A stretch of DNA of 64,000 bases from Bacteroidales bacterium. Lineage in GTDB: Bacteria; Bacteroidota; Bacteroidia; Bacteroidales; VadinHA17. This document shows, in pieces, positions 34,583 to 43,468 of the stretch. The DNA lies in NCBI GenBank assembly GCA_016715075.1, contig JADKBK010000010.1, positions 1 through 64,000 on the forward strand, in the 5' to 3' direction. Below the pieces are notes generated by a model, which saw only the letters and a program-made list of their open reading frames with translations, had not been told where the DNA came from and made no database searches. Within the stretch, counting starts at the first letter, position 1; each line of letters starts with the position of its first letter. The position numbers and the translations under genes were made by a program.

Positions 34583-36343
34583 ATGTACAGGACACACACT
34601 TGCGGGGAGCTGAATATGAAGAATGAGGGCCAGGATGTTATATTATCTGGCTGGGTACAGAAGTCAAGGGATCTTGGAGGAATGACTTTTGTCGATCTCC
34701 GGGACAGATATGGCATCACCCAGCTGGTTTTTAACATGGAAACAAACAGTGCTCTGTGTGAGCAAGCCCGCAAGTTTGGCCGTGAGTTTGTTGTACAGGC
34801 TTCCGGAAAGGTGAGGGAGCGGAGTAATAAAAACCTGAAGATCCCAACAGGAGAGATCGAAATAGATACTGAAGAAATCACAATACTTAACAGAAGCGAG
34901 ATTCCACCATTTACAATCGAGGAGGAGACTGACGGAGGTGAGGAGCTGAGGATGAAATACCGTTATCTTGACCTCAGGAGGGCGAATGTTAAGGATAATA
35001 TCATTCTTCGTCACCGTTTTGCACAGGAGGTTCGGAAGTATATGGATTCAATTGGCTTCATCGAGGTTGAAACACCTGTACTGATCAAGTCAACACCGGA
35101 AGGAGCACGCGACTTTGTAGTGCCTTCCAGGATGCAGCCGGGAACCTTCTATGCGCTGCCCCAATCACCGCAGACACTGAAACAGCTTCTGATGGTGGCA
35201 GGTTTTGATAAGTATTTTCAGATTGTAAAATGCTTCAGGGATGAAGATTTAAGGGCAGACAGACAACCTGAGTTTTCACAGATCGACTGTGAGATGTCAT
35301 TTGTGGAGAGGGAGGACATTCTCAATACTTTTGAAGGACTTGGAAAGTATCTTTTTAAACAGCTCAGGGATATAGAATTTGGAGATCCTTTTTTGAGGAT
35401 GAGTTATAAAGAGGCTATGGAGTTTTACGGTTCTGACAAGCCGGATCTCAGGTTTGGGATGAGATTCACTGATGTTACGGAAGTAGTCCGCGGGAAAGGA
35501 TTTGTTGTCTTTGACAGTGCTGAATACGTAGGAGGTATATGTGCAACAGGTTGCTCAGAATATACCAGAAAGCAGATAGATGAGCTCACTGAATTTGTAA
35601 GAAGACCACAGATAGGGGCAAAGGGGCTTATATATGTCAGATACGGCACAGATGGTACAATAAAATCATCAGTTGATAAATTTTATTCTCCCGAAGATCT
35701 TAAAATATGGGCTGAGAGTATGAAAGCCCAGCCCGGTGACCTGCTGATGCTTCTGTCCGGTGACAGGAAAAAAACACTCACCGCACTTTCGGAACTGAGA
35801 CTTGAGATGGGCAGCAGGCTGGGACTCAGGCAAAAAGATAAATTCGTGCCGCTGTGGGTTATTGATTTCCCGCTGCTTGAGTGGGATGAAGAGGAAAAGA
35901 GATTCTTTGCCATGCATCATCCATTTACCTCACCAATACCGGAAGATCTCCAATTGCTGGAGAGTGATCCTGCAAAGGTGAGAGCCAATGCCTATGACCT
36001 TGTTATCAATGGCGTGGAAATAGGAGGCGGTTCAGTGAGAATACATGACGCAACAGTTCAGAAACAAATGTTTAAAGTGCTTGGCTTCAGTGATGAAGAG
36101 GCTAATGAGCAATTTGGCTTTCTCCTTAATGCTTTCAAGTACGGAGCTCCTCCTCACGGAGGCGTTGCCTTCGGTTTTGACAGGTGGGTAGCGATGCTTG
36201 GAGGACAGGATTCCATCCGCGATTTTATTGCCTTCCCGAAAAACAATTCAGGTAGGGATGTAATGCTGGATTCCCCTTCACGGATCTCTGGAAAACAGCT
36301 GGAAGAACTGCATCTGATACTGGGAGGGAAGGATAATAAATAA
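34583..36343 (+). CDS. aspS: Aspartyl-tRNA synthetase
   Basis: The 586-residue class II synthetase is of the bacterial AspRS type. It has an N-terminal OB-fold anticodon-binding domain (VILSGWVQKSRDLGGMTFVD) and motif 2 with FRDEDLRADRQPEFSQID. An inserted GAD domain lies around residues 290-420. Motif 3 is GGVAFGFDRWVAMLGG near nt 36162. Length is standard. It charges tRNA-Asp, and discrimination from tRNA-Asn cannot be read. Convergent with miaB, with only 4 bp between stops. Confidence 0.95.
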   Translation: MYRTHTCGELNMKNEGQDVILSGWVQKSRDLGGMTFVDLRDRYGITQLVFNMETNSALCEQARKFGREFVVQASGKVRERSNKNLKIPTGEIEIDTEEITILNRSEIPPFTIEEETDGGEELRMKYRYLDLRRANVKDNIILRHRFAQEVRKYMDSIGFIEVETPVLIKSTPEGARDFVVPSRMQPGTFYALPQSPQTLKQLLMVAGFDKYFQIVKCFRDEDLRADRQPEFSQIDCEMSFVEREDILNTFEGLGKYLFKQLRDIEFGDPFLRMSYKEAMEFYGSDKPDLRFGMRFTDVTEVVRGKGFVVFDSAEYVGGICATGCSEYTRKQIDELTEFVRRPQIGAKGLIYVRYGTDGTIKSSVDKFYSPEDLKIWAESMKAQPGDLLMLLSGDRKKTLTALSELRLEMGSRLGLRQKDKFVPLWVIDFPLLEWDEEEKRFFAMHHPFTSPIPEDLQLLESDPAKVRANAYDLVINGVEIGGGSVRIHDATVQKQMFKVLGFSDEEANEQFGFLLNAFKYGAPPHGGVAFGFDRWVAMLGGQDSIRDFIAFPKNNSGRDVMLDSPSRISGKQLEELHLILGGKDNK

Positions 36344-36347
36344 AAAA

Positions 36348-37673
36348 TTATGCTTTTCTTCCTATGAGAGTTGCCGAAGTGCATCTCTCAATTGTGACAT
36401 TTACATATTCTCCCCTTGCGTGATCTGTTCCCGGAAAAACAACTACCTTATTCTGAGAATTACGGCCTGAGAGGAACTCAGCAGACCTTTTCGATGTTCC
36501 TTCAACAAGAACCTCAAAGGTTTTCCCGACATCATGCTTTTTTGATATTGCAGAAAGCCTGCCCTGCAAGGCTATCATTTCACTGAGCCTTTCTGATTTA
36601 ATATTTTCAGATACATCATCAGCATACTTCCTGGCTGCTTTTGTTCCGGGTCGTTCACTGTACTTGAACATATATGCGAAATCATATCCGACCTGCTCCA
36701 TCAGAGAGAGTGAATCCCTGTGATCCTCATCAGTTTCAGTGCAGAAACCCGTGATCATGTCAGTCGACAGGGCGCAATCAGGTATTATCCTGCGTATTGC
36801 ATTTACACGTTCAAGATACCATTCCCTTGTATATTCACGGTTCATCAGCTTAAGTATGCGGCTGCTTCCGCTCTGGGCCGGCAGATGTATATGTTTGCAG
36901 ATATTCGGATTTCCCGCTATAACATACAGAAGTTCATCAGAGATATCCTTGGGATGAGAGGTCGAAAACCTTACCCGCATAAGTGGTGATAATGCAGCAA
37001 CCTTCTCAAGCAGTTCCGGGAAACCTGTTAATGAACCATCCTGATCCCAATTATAGGAATCGACATTCTGTCCCAGCAGAGTAACTTCCCTGTAACCCAT
37101 TCCGAACAAATCTTTAACCTCCTTCAGAATGGAATCCGGATTACGGCTTCTTTCGGCTCCGCGGACGTAGGGAACAACACAGTAAGCACACATATTATTG
37201 CAGCCTCTCATTATCGAAACAAAGGATGATACCCCGTTCTTGTCCATTCTAACTGGAGTAATATCGGCATAGGTCTCTTCACGTGAGAGCAGAACATTAA
37301 CCGCCTTATGCCCTGCCTCGGCTTCTGCCACAAGGATTGGAAGCTCACGGTAGGCATCGGGTCCGACAACCAGATCAACCAGCTGATCTGTCTCAAGCAG
37401 TTTCTCCTTCAGCCTCTCAGCCATACATCCGATAATTCCAATCTTAAGATCTTTTCGCTTCTTCCTGAGATGGCTTATGGCAGTAAGGCGTCCCCAGATC
37501 CTCTGCTCGGCATTATCGCGGATGGAACAGGTGTTAATCAGTATTAACCCCGCGTCATTTATATTGTCAGCCGGCTCATACCCGGCTTTCTTAAGAATTG
37601 AAACAACAACCTCACTGTCAGCGACGTTCATCTGACAACCATATGTTTCTATATATACTTTCTTATTCGGCAT
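36348..37673 (-). CDS. miaB: tRNA-2-methylthio-N6-dimethylallyladenosine synthase
   Basis: The start at 37673 (MPNKKVYIETYGCQMN) gives 441 residues; the longer frame upstream is read through a CTCCCATT repeat. The enzyme is a radical-SAM methylthiotransferase modifying A37 of tRNAs. The N-terminal UPF0004 domain holds cluster Cys in YGCQMN, NTCSIRD and GCMAERL. The radical-SAM motif GCNNMCAYCVVPYVRG carries CxxxCxxC. A C-terminal TRAM domain (KTFEVLVEGTSKRS) follows. The RSRNPDSILKEV segment is typical of MiaB rather than RimO. Confidence 0.93.
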   Translation of the reverse strand: MPNKKVYIETYGCQMNVADSEVVVSILKKAGYEPADNINDAGLILINTCSIRDNAEQRIWGRLTAISHLRKKRKDLKIGIIGCMAERLKEKLLETDQLVDLVVGPDAYRELPILVAEAEAGHKAVNVLLSREETYADITPVRMDKNGVSSFVSIMRGCNNMCAYCVVPYVRGAERSRNPDSILKEVKDLFGMGYREVTLLGQNVDSYNWDQDGSLTGFPELLEKVAALSPLMRVRFSTSHPKDISDELLYVIAGNPNICKHIHLPAQSGSSRILKLMNREYTREWYLERVNAIRRIIPDCALSTDMITGFCTETDEDHRDSLSLMEQVGYDFAYMFKYSERPGTKAARKYADDVSENIKSERLSEMIALQGRLSAISKKHDVGKTFEVLVEGTSKRSAEFLSGRNSQNKVVVFPGTDHARGEYVNVTIERCTSATLIGRKA

Positions 37674-37707
37674 TATAAACTCAGTTATTAAAACAGTGTT
37701 ATTTCCT

Positions 37708-37790
37708 AACTGTCTCCTTGTCCCTGTCTCCCATTCTCTCTTTCTCCCATTCTCCCATTCTCCCTTTCTCCCATTCACACCGTCTCCCTT
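37708..37790. repeat. CTCCCATT low-complexity tandem tract
   Basis: About eight degenerate units of TCTCCCATTC and TCTCCCTTTC occur between the divergent miaB and yebC genes. Reads as GGGAGAATGG on the minus strand and creates a spurious N-terminal extension of the miaB frame. Confidence 0.7.
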
Positions 37791-37846
37791 TCATTTTCAA
37801 TTTGCCACAAATCTATAAAGTATGAATGAGGTATGAAAGAATTATT

Positions 37847-37854
37847 TAAATTTG
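37847..37854 (+). promoter_or_regulatory. yebC promoter (-7 box)
   Basis: TAAATTTG fits TAnnTTTG and predicts a transcript start near 37861. That supports translation from 37881 and rules against the in-frame ATG at 37833. No distinct -33 element is visible. Confidence 0.45.
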
Positions 37855-37880
37855 CAGCAATAAAATCAATCTTTCAAGGT

Positions 37881-38624
37881 ATGTCAGGTCATAGTAAATG
37901 GTCAACAATAAAGCGGAAAAAGGGTGCAATTGACGCAAAAAGAGGAAAGATCTTTACAAAGATCATCAAAGAGATAATAATTGCAGCAAAAGAGGGAGGA
38001 AGTGATCCCGAAACAAATGCCCGGCTCAGGCTTGCAGTGCAGAATGCCAAAGGTGCCAATATGCCCAAGGACAATATTGAACGGGCGATAAAGAAAGCAA
38101 CCGGTGCCGAAGCTGAAAGCTTTATTGAGACCTCCTTTGAGGGATATGCTTCAAACGGGGTTGCTGTCTTTGTAGAATGTCTTACTGATAATAATAACAG
38201 GACAGTAGCTGCCGTAAGGTCGGCTTTCAATAAACATGGAGGGAACCTCGGCACCAACGGATCACTCAGTTTCGTATTTGACAGAAAAGGTGTTTTTTCA
38301 ATAAAAAGTGAAGGTCTATCCCTCGAAGATATCGAACTGGAGATGATTGATGCCGGAGCGGAGAATTTTGAGGTTGAAGGCGATATACTTACAGTCACAT
38401 GCGCTAAGGAAGATTTCGGGAGTATAAACAGGAAACTTAATGAACTGGGGATTGAACCGCAGGAGGCCGGACTGAAGCGGATCCCGAACGATACCAAGAA
38501 ACTCGATCTTGACTCTTCAAAAAAAGTTCTGAGACTGATTGATACTCTTGAAGATGATGATGATATCCAATTTGTATATCATAACCTTGAAATGACTGAC
38601 GAACTCGCTGCTGAACTGGGATAA
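37881..38624 (+). CDS. yebC: YebC/PmpR family regulator or translation factor
   Basis: The 247-residue protein starts with the invariant MSGHSKWSTIKRKKGAIDAKRGK. It also shows GGSDPETNARLRLAVQNAK and NMPKDNIERAIKKA. The second domain has the acidic central region and TDNNNRTVAAVRS. Members bind DNA as regulators or, as shown for some YebC-like proteins, help ribosomes through proline-rich stretches; which applies here is unknown. The ATG at 37881 is preceded by an AAGGT ribosome-binding-like sequence. Confidence 0.9.
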   Translation: MSGHSKWSTIKRKKGAIDAKRGKIFTKIIKEIIIAAKEGGSDPETNARLRLAVQNAKGANMPKDNIERAIKKATGAEAESFIETSFEGYASNGVAVFVECLTDNNNRTVAAVRSAFNKHGGNLGTNGSLSFVFDRKGVFSIKSEGLSLEDIELEMIDAGAENFEVEGDILTVTCAKEDFGSINRKLNELGIEPQEAGLKRIPNDTKKLDLDSSKKVLRLIDTLEDDDDIQFVYHNLEMTDELAAELG

Positions 38625-38700
38625 CAGCTACAACGTGGAAAAAATTAATAAATCAAGGAAATACCTTTCTAACCTGTCAGGGAATGATTATTTTTGCGGC

Positions 38701-39183
38701 ATGATCAGAAATGTAATTTTCTTTTTCTCAATTCTGTTCTTTTCAACAGGAATCATTACAGCACAGGCATTTGTAAAAACAGCTGAACTCTTCAAGCCTT
38801 CTGACAATAATCTGCAGGGACAACTGAGAATATTACAGGATCCGTCAATTGATTCACTTATCAGCAGATATATTCTGAAAAACGAGAATATCTACCGTGA
38901 CAACGGAAGATACGGCATGAAAGGATTCAGAATACAGATTTACAGCAGTTCAAACAGAAATGCCAGGGAAGAATCAAATAAGGCAAGAGCAGCATTTATC
39001 AGCAAATTTCCTGATATTGTTTCATACGCGCTGTACGCCGAGCCAGGCTATTTCAAAATAAGAGTCGGAGATTTTCGAACAAAAACAGAGGCAACAAGGT
39101 TATTTCTGCTGGTTAGCAAAGAATTTCCCGATGCCTATCTGGTCCCTGATATAATTAATTTCCCGGACCTGAATACAAAATAA
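38701..39183 (+). CDS. Exported SPOR-domain protein
   Basis: The start at 38701 (MIRNVIFFFSILFFSTGIIT) gives a signal peptide ending near AQA. The remaining ~135 residues end in a SPOR fold (GFRIQIYSSSNRNAREESNK, YFKIRVGDFRTKTEATRLF), which binds denuded septal peptidoglycan. The middle (LRILQDPSIDSLISRYILKN) is typical of short Bacteroidota SPOR proteins. A role at the septum or in envelope maintenance is inferred. It is 76 bp downstream of yebC and 2 bp upstream of the PurF-like gene. Confidence 0.75.
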   Translation: MIRNVIFFFSILFFSTGIITAQAFVKTAELFKPSDNNLQGQLRILQDPSIDSLISRYILKNENIYRDNGRYGMKGFRIQIYSSSNRNAREESNKARAAFISKFPDIVSYALYAEPGYFKIRVGDFRTKTEATRLFLLVSKEFPDAYLVPDIINFPDLNTK

Positions 39184-39185
39184 TT

Positions 39186-41087
39186 ATGAGTGATAAAATC
39201 AAACACGAATGTGGCATTGCAATGTTAAGATTGCGCAAGCCGCTGGAATTTTATATTGAAAAATACGGTACCTGGAATTATGGCCTGCAGAAGATGTACC
39301 TGATGATGGAGAAGCAGCATAACAGGGGACAGGACGGTGCAGGCATAGCAGGGATAAAATTGAATTTATCACCCGGGAACAGATATATTTTCAGGCAGAG
39401 ATCTAACCTCGCAAATCCGATAAAAGAGATTTTTACAGCTATTTATCAGGATATTGACGCAGTGAAAAGAAGAAGCGGAGAGGAGTTCAATAACCCCGAC
39501 TTTATAAGGGCCAAAGTACCTTTTGCATGCGATATTTACCTTGGTCATCTCCGGTATGGAACTTATGGTAATTATAATATCGACTATGTTCATCCTGTAA
39601 GCAGGGAGAATAACTGGAAATCCAGAAACCTGGTGATGGCCGGCAATTTCAACCTGACAAACGTAGGTGAAGTTTTCAGCAGTCTTGTCAGGCTGGGACA
39701 GACCCCGGTTGACTTCTCCGATACAGTAACTATACTGGAGAATGTTGGCCACCGGCTTGATGAGGAAAATGAAAGGCTCTTCCGTAGGTTTAAGGATCAG
39801 GGATATTCAAAACATGATATATCGCCTCTTATTGAGAGTAATATGGATGTTGCCTCGATTTTAAGAAAGGCAAGCAGAAACTGGGATGGCGGATATGCGA
39901 TGACAGGGATGATAGGCCATGGGGATGCCTTTGTGATGAGAGATCCGGCTGGTATCAGGCCTGCATATTATTATATTGATGATGAAGTGGTTGTTGTTGC
40001 ATCAGAACGTCCTGTTATTCAAACTATATTTGATGCAAAAACAGAAGACGTAATTGAACTTCCACCTGCCAGCGCCATAATAATAAAGGCTTCAGGGCAT
40101 ACATCAATTGAGAAGCTCAGAGAAGAAACAGAACAAAGAAAATGCTCTTTTGAAAGGATATATTTTTCACGCGGTACCGACGAGGCTATCTACCGTGAAA
40201 GGAAAAAACTGGGGGAACTGTTGACCCACCCTGTTCTGAAATCTGTAAACTATGACCTTGACAATACTGTCTTTTCATATATTCCAAACACTGCCGAAAG
40301 CGCCTTCTACGGATTGATAAAGGGAGTTGAAACTTATCTGAACAGTGCAAAGATCGAGAAAATCGTAAGCGCAGGCAAAGAACTGACCAGGGAGAAGCTT
40401 GAGGAGATTATGCAGCAAAGACCCCGTGTCGATAAGATCGCTGTAAAAGACGCAAAGCTGAGGACCTTCATATCTGAGGATAAAGGACGTGATGACCTTG
40501 TAGGACATGTGTATGATGTTACCTATGGAGTTATAAGGCCAGGTTTGGACAACCTGGTTGTTATCGATGATTCAATTGTTAGGGGCACCACCCTCAAACA
40601 AAGTATTATCAGGATACTTGATAAACTAGATCCTAAAAAAATTGTTGTGGTATCCTCATCACCACAATTGAGGTATCCCGACTGCTATGGAATTGACATG
40701 GCAAAACTTGGAGACTTTATAGCATTCAAGGCTGCAATAGAGCTTTTAAAGGATACCGGAAGGGCATCGCTGATTCAGACCATTTATGATGAAGCTCTTG
40801 TTGAACTCTTAAAGCCTGTTGAAGAGATGAGGAACGTCGTTAAGGAAATTTATAAGCCATTCTGCCCTGATGAAATCTCAAAAAAGATCTCGGAGTTACT
40901 GAGGTCAGAAGAGATTAATGCAGAAGTTGATATTGTATTTCAATCAGTTGAAGGTCTCCATGAGGCTTGTCCCGGGCATACCGGTGACTGGTATTTCACA
41001 GGCAATTACCCTACTCCGGGAGGAAATAAAGTGGTGAACCAGTCATTCAAAAATTATGTGGAGGGAAGGAATATCAGGGCTTACTGA
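39186..41087 (+). CDS. PurF-like class II glutamine amidotransferase/phosphoribosyltransferase
   Basis: The 633-residue protein has an Ntn-type glutaminase domain whose nucleophile would be Cys9 in KHECGIAML. The first eight residues would have to be removed. MEKQHNRGQDGAGIAGI and HLRYGTYGNYN follow as in PurF. The C-terminal phosphoribosyltransferase domain holds the PRPP loop VVIDDSIVRGTTLKQS. At 633 residues it is longer than typical PurF (~470-500) and has a long insert after the YGTYG motif. This is the Bacteroidota-specific PurF-like paralogue, so purine synthesis is not certain. It converges with the glsB-like gene; the stops overlap by 7 bp. Confidence 0.75.
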   Translation: MSDKIKHECGIAMLRLRKPLEFYIEKYGTWNYGLQKMYLMMEKQHNRGQDGAGIAGIKLNLSPGNRYIFRQRSNLANPIKEIFTAIYQDIDAVKRRSGEEFNNPDFIRAKVPFACDIYLGHLRYGTYGNYNIDYVHPVSRENNWKSRNLVMAGNFNLTNVGEVFSSLVRLGQTPVDFSDTVTILENVGHRLDEENERLFRRFKDQGYSKHDISPLIESNMDVASILRKASRNWDGGYAMTGMIGHGDAFVMRDPAGIRPAYYYIDDEVVVVASERPVIQTIFDAKTEDVIELPPASAIIIKASGHTSIEKLREETEQRKCSFERIYFSRGTDEAIYRERKKLGELLTHPVLKSVNYDLDNTVFSYIPNTAESAFYGLIKGVETYLNSAKIEKIVSAGKELTREKLEEIMQQRPRVDKIAVKDAKLRTFISEDKGRDDLVGHVYDVTYGVIRPGLDNLVVIDDSIVRGTTLKQSIIRILDKLDPKKIVVVSSSPQLRYPDCYGIDMAKLGDFIAFKAAIELLKDTGRASLIQTIYDEALVELLKPVEEMRNVVKEIYKPFCPDEISKKISELLRSEEINAEVDIVFQSVEGLHEACPGHTGDWYFTGNYPTPGGNKVVNQSFKNYVEGRNIRAY

Positions 41088-42041
41088 TTCTCATGCGAAA
41101 ACCATGTTATCTGAAAATCCTTCTTATAGGAGGCGAGATGACGATTTATCTTTTCAACATATATGTCCCTCAGGGTTATCATGATTCCTGTCTCCTCAAC
41201 ATTCCCGAATTTGTGATTTATAAAGGTGCCGAATGTACGCATCGTTGGGGATAAATTCATATAGGCATTGATAAGGGGCGGAATATTCTCATTCAGGTTT
41301 CTAACCTCTTGAGAGGATCTTATAATTCTCCTTATACCTCCATGCCCGGAAAATCTTCCTCATCTCTTCCTGGTGAATCTCAATGTTGGCAGGATCAATA
41401 GGAATAACCAGACCATCAGGATCGTTGAAGTGCCTTTTGAGAAAATAGAGTATCATGTTCCTGGCTTTAGGATTGAAATGGGGATACATGGTAACCTTGC
41501 CAAAAAGATACTTAAGATGATGATTGTCAATGATGATTGCGCCCAATCCATCCCACAGGTTGTCAAGGGCAAAAAGACTCTTCCTTCCCATAGTGCGCGA
41601 CTGGTAGTCAGGATGAACAAACGACCTGCCAAGCTCCATCAGATGAGGAAAATATTTTTTCATGAATTTATCTGAAAAATGAAAGTAGGCTGATGAGGCG
41701 AGCTTATTTATATCATATTCTGCCTGCCCTTTTTCAGGAAAATAAAAACGGTATCCGCCAATGATCTCCCTGTTTTCAGGATCCCATACTATGAGCTGCT
41801 TCTGAGGTGCAATAATTGCAGTGTCAAATTCATCAATATCAATCTCCTTTCCTGTGCCTCCTCCGGCATGACGGAATGTAAGCTCCCTTACACGACCGAC
41901 TTCCTGCATTAGAGAAGGGGAGTTGTTATTATCAAAAACATATACCTCATTGTTGCCATTATTCGTTCTGCGGAGCAACTTGTCGGGTGTTAGTTCGGCA
42001 ATTATCTGATCTTTAGGCAGCTGATCAACAACAGGTTTCAT
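41081..42041 (-). CDS. GlsB/OlsB-like N-acyltransferase (GNAT), interrupted by a 1-base slip
   Basis: The main frame (42041 down to 41301) encodes a GNAT-type acyltransferase of the hemolysin/OlsB group: GRVRELTFRHAGGG, IIGGYRFYFPEKG, LMELGRSFVHPDYQ and LWDGLGAIIIDN. It ends prematurely after NYKILSRG. A shifted frame continues QEVRNLNENIPPLINAYM, LSPTMRTFGTF and VEETGIMITLRDIYVEK to a TAA at 41081-41083, filling what would be an empty gap. Removal of one base near 41310-41320 restores ~319 residues. In Bacteroides the homologue GlsB N-acylates glycine with a 3-hydroxy fatty acid. The neighbouring glsA-like gene supports that role. Confidence 0.75.
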
Positions 42042-42125
42042 GCAATCTTGATAAAAAGTAAAAAGATATCCGAATAAATTCAATAAAAATTCAAATGCAA
42101 GGTACAGTTTTTTTTGATTCGTCGA

Positions 42126-42971
42126 TTATTCCGGACCTTCAGATTCCAGTTCGTATGATTTTGATTTAACCCAATCAGCCCATTCCACTGCTGACCTGCT
42201 TTTGTCGAATGTCTGCCATGGGATTGACTTGCCAAAGACCAGCCGGATCTCCTTGCCTCTCTGCATGAACATCTCATCGGCCAGATAAAGCATCTCAATG
42301 TTGGCTTTCAGACCAATAAACTTTCTGATGTTTGAGAGATTGTAAAAAAAGTCGGAGTTCCTTCCTGAAAAGTAGGCAGGTATAATGTCTCTTCTGTGTT
42401 GTATCGACTTAGTTATAAAGCTTTTATGCCATTGTAGATCTTTGATTATCCCCCTTTTTTTTCTCGAACATAGTCCCGCCGGAAAATATAAAATCTGACT
42501 ATCTGATCCATAAGCTTCTTCAATGATTCTGGCAGCTTCTTTTCCCTGCGGGCCATGCTTATTTACCGGCAGAAAAATGCCTGATACATTTTCAATATTG
42601 GTGAGGATATCATTAACCGGAAACTTAAGATCAGTATAAAACTTCGATAATTCATATATAAATACAAGTCCGTCAAGTCCGCCGAGAGGGTGATTCGAGA
42701 CAAATATATACCGGCCTGATGATGGAATATTTTCAGTCCCTTTAACCTTGTAACTTATGCCAAGATAATCCAGCATTGCTCCAATTAATTCAGCATCCCT
42801 GAGATGGCCCCAGGTTTCAAGAAAATAGTTAAGATCATCCTGATGGACAATCCTTTTCAAATAATTTACAAGGAATTTAGGAACTACTTTTCTGAGACCA
42901 GGATTCTTGGAATAAAGAACCTTTTCAACGTCAATTTTAGGGACCTTTTTTTTTGATTTTCCGGTATCCAT
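42126..42971 (-). CDS. GlsA/PlsC-like O-acyltransferase
   Basis: The 281-residue lysophospholipid-type acyltransferase has the HxxxxD catalytic motif SNHPLGGLDG (about nt 42672-42701) and a later substrate motif ILYFPAGLCSRKKRG. It starts from a cytoplasmic N-terminus without signal peptide and should be membrane associated. Paired with the GNAT gene 85 bp downstream, it matches the GlsA-GlsB pair that makes glycine lipids in Bacteroides (family knowledge); an ornithine-lipid OlsA role is the alternative. A candidate promoter box lies at 43001-43008. Confidence 0.75.
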   Translation of the reverse strand: MDTGKSKKKVPKIDVEKVLYSKNPGLRKVVPKFLVNYLKRIVHQDDLNYFLETWGHLRDAELIGAMLDYLGISYKVKGTENIPSSGRYIFVSNHPLGGLDGLVFIYELSKFYTDLKFPVNDILTNIENVSGIFLPVNKHGPQGKEAARIIEEAYGSDSQILYFPAGLCSRKKRGIIKDLQWHKSFITKSIQHRRDIIPAYFSGRNSDFFYNLSNIRKFIGLKANIEMLYLADEMFMQRGKEIRLVFGKSIPWQTFDKSRSAVEWADWVKSKSYELESEGPE

Positions 42972-43000
42972 TCTTCTGGGGTGGATTAAAATCTCCGACT

Positions 43001-43008
43001 CAAAATTA
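43001..43008 (-). promoter_or_regulatory. Candidate -7 box for the glsA-glsB pair
   Basis: The minus strand reads TAATTTTG, matching TAnnTTTG, 29 bp before the start codon of the acyltransferase gene. No -33 TTTG is evident at the normal spacing. Confidence 0.35.
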
Positions 43009-43150
43009 TCAAAAAATATCAGTCGCCGTCATTCACACTCTAATACTTTGCTTTGCTGACAATATTTGCTTTAAGGCTATCTTATACTTTTCATCCCCAG
43101 CTTTTCTAAAAAGAGGGCTTTTGAAATAGTTGAGGCTTCCATATTATCTT

Positions 43151-43263
43151 TCTCTGTGTTCCTCTGTGTATTCTCTGTGTCCCGATAGCCATCGGGACTC
43201 TGTGTAACAATAATTTAAGAACTTACACAGAGGGCACAGAGGGGGCACAGAGTCACACAGAGT
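43151..43263. repeat. CTCTGTG / CACAGAG inverted repeat cluster
   Basis: The left arm has four CTCTGTGT-type units (43151-43206) interrupted by the small palindrome CCCGATAGCCATCGGGA. The right arm (43222-43263) has CACAGAG units in inverse orientation. The 20-bp core CTTACACAGAGGGCACAGAG (43222-43241) recurs exactly at 63299-63318. Confidence 0.8.
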
Positions 43264-43400
43264 CCTGTAAGGCAGAAGCTTAGACTTAATCTATGGTCCA
43301 TAAAGTGGTGAGTTCATGATGCCCCAAAGATCATTTATTTACTTCCTTTTAAGTTACTTACAATTGATCTCAATGTAAAAGTTATTAACATGCACGTAAA

Positions 43401-43430
43401 AAAGTGGGGCAAAGTGGAGTAAAGTGGATA
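43401..43430 (+). promoter_or_regulatory. MraZ operator: three 10-bp direct repeats
   Basis: Three exactly adjacent decamers AAAGTGGGGC, AAAGTGGAGT and AAAGTGGATA precede the dcw cluster. MraZ of other bacteria binds spaced GTGG-type direct repeats upstream of its own gene and represses the operon, so these are the expected autoregulatory sites. A degenerate -7 element (TATTTTAG, 43440-43447) follows, with mraZ starting at 43469. Confidence 0.75.
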
Positions 43431-43468
43431 TTTTTTACTTATTTTAGCCTTTTAATCAAAAAGCGAGG

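Larger units (their letters stand above)
42972..43397. other. Intergenic region between glsA-like and mraZ
   Basis: No ORF is supported. It contains the CTCTGTG/CACAGAG element (43151-43263) and a candidate minus-strand -7 box (43001-43008). The MraZ operator begins just beyond its right edge. Confidence 0.6.

Noticed and set aside
37889..38497. 202-codon antisense ORF opposite yebC
   Set aside because: Its Ser/Pro/Phe-rich translation is the mirror of a conserved gene with all family signatures on the plus strand.
38689..38696. TATTTTTG -7-like box before the SPOR gene
   Set aside because: It is only 5 bp from the chosen ATG, so transcription would start at or inside the gene; probably chance in AT-rich DNA.
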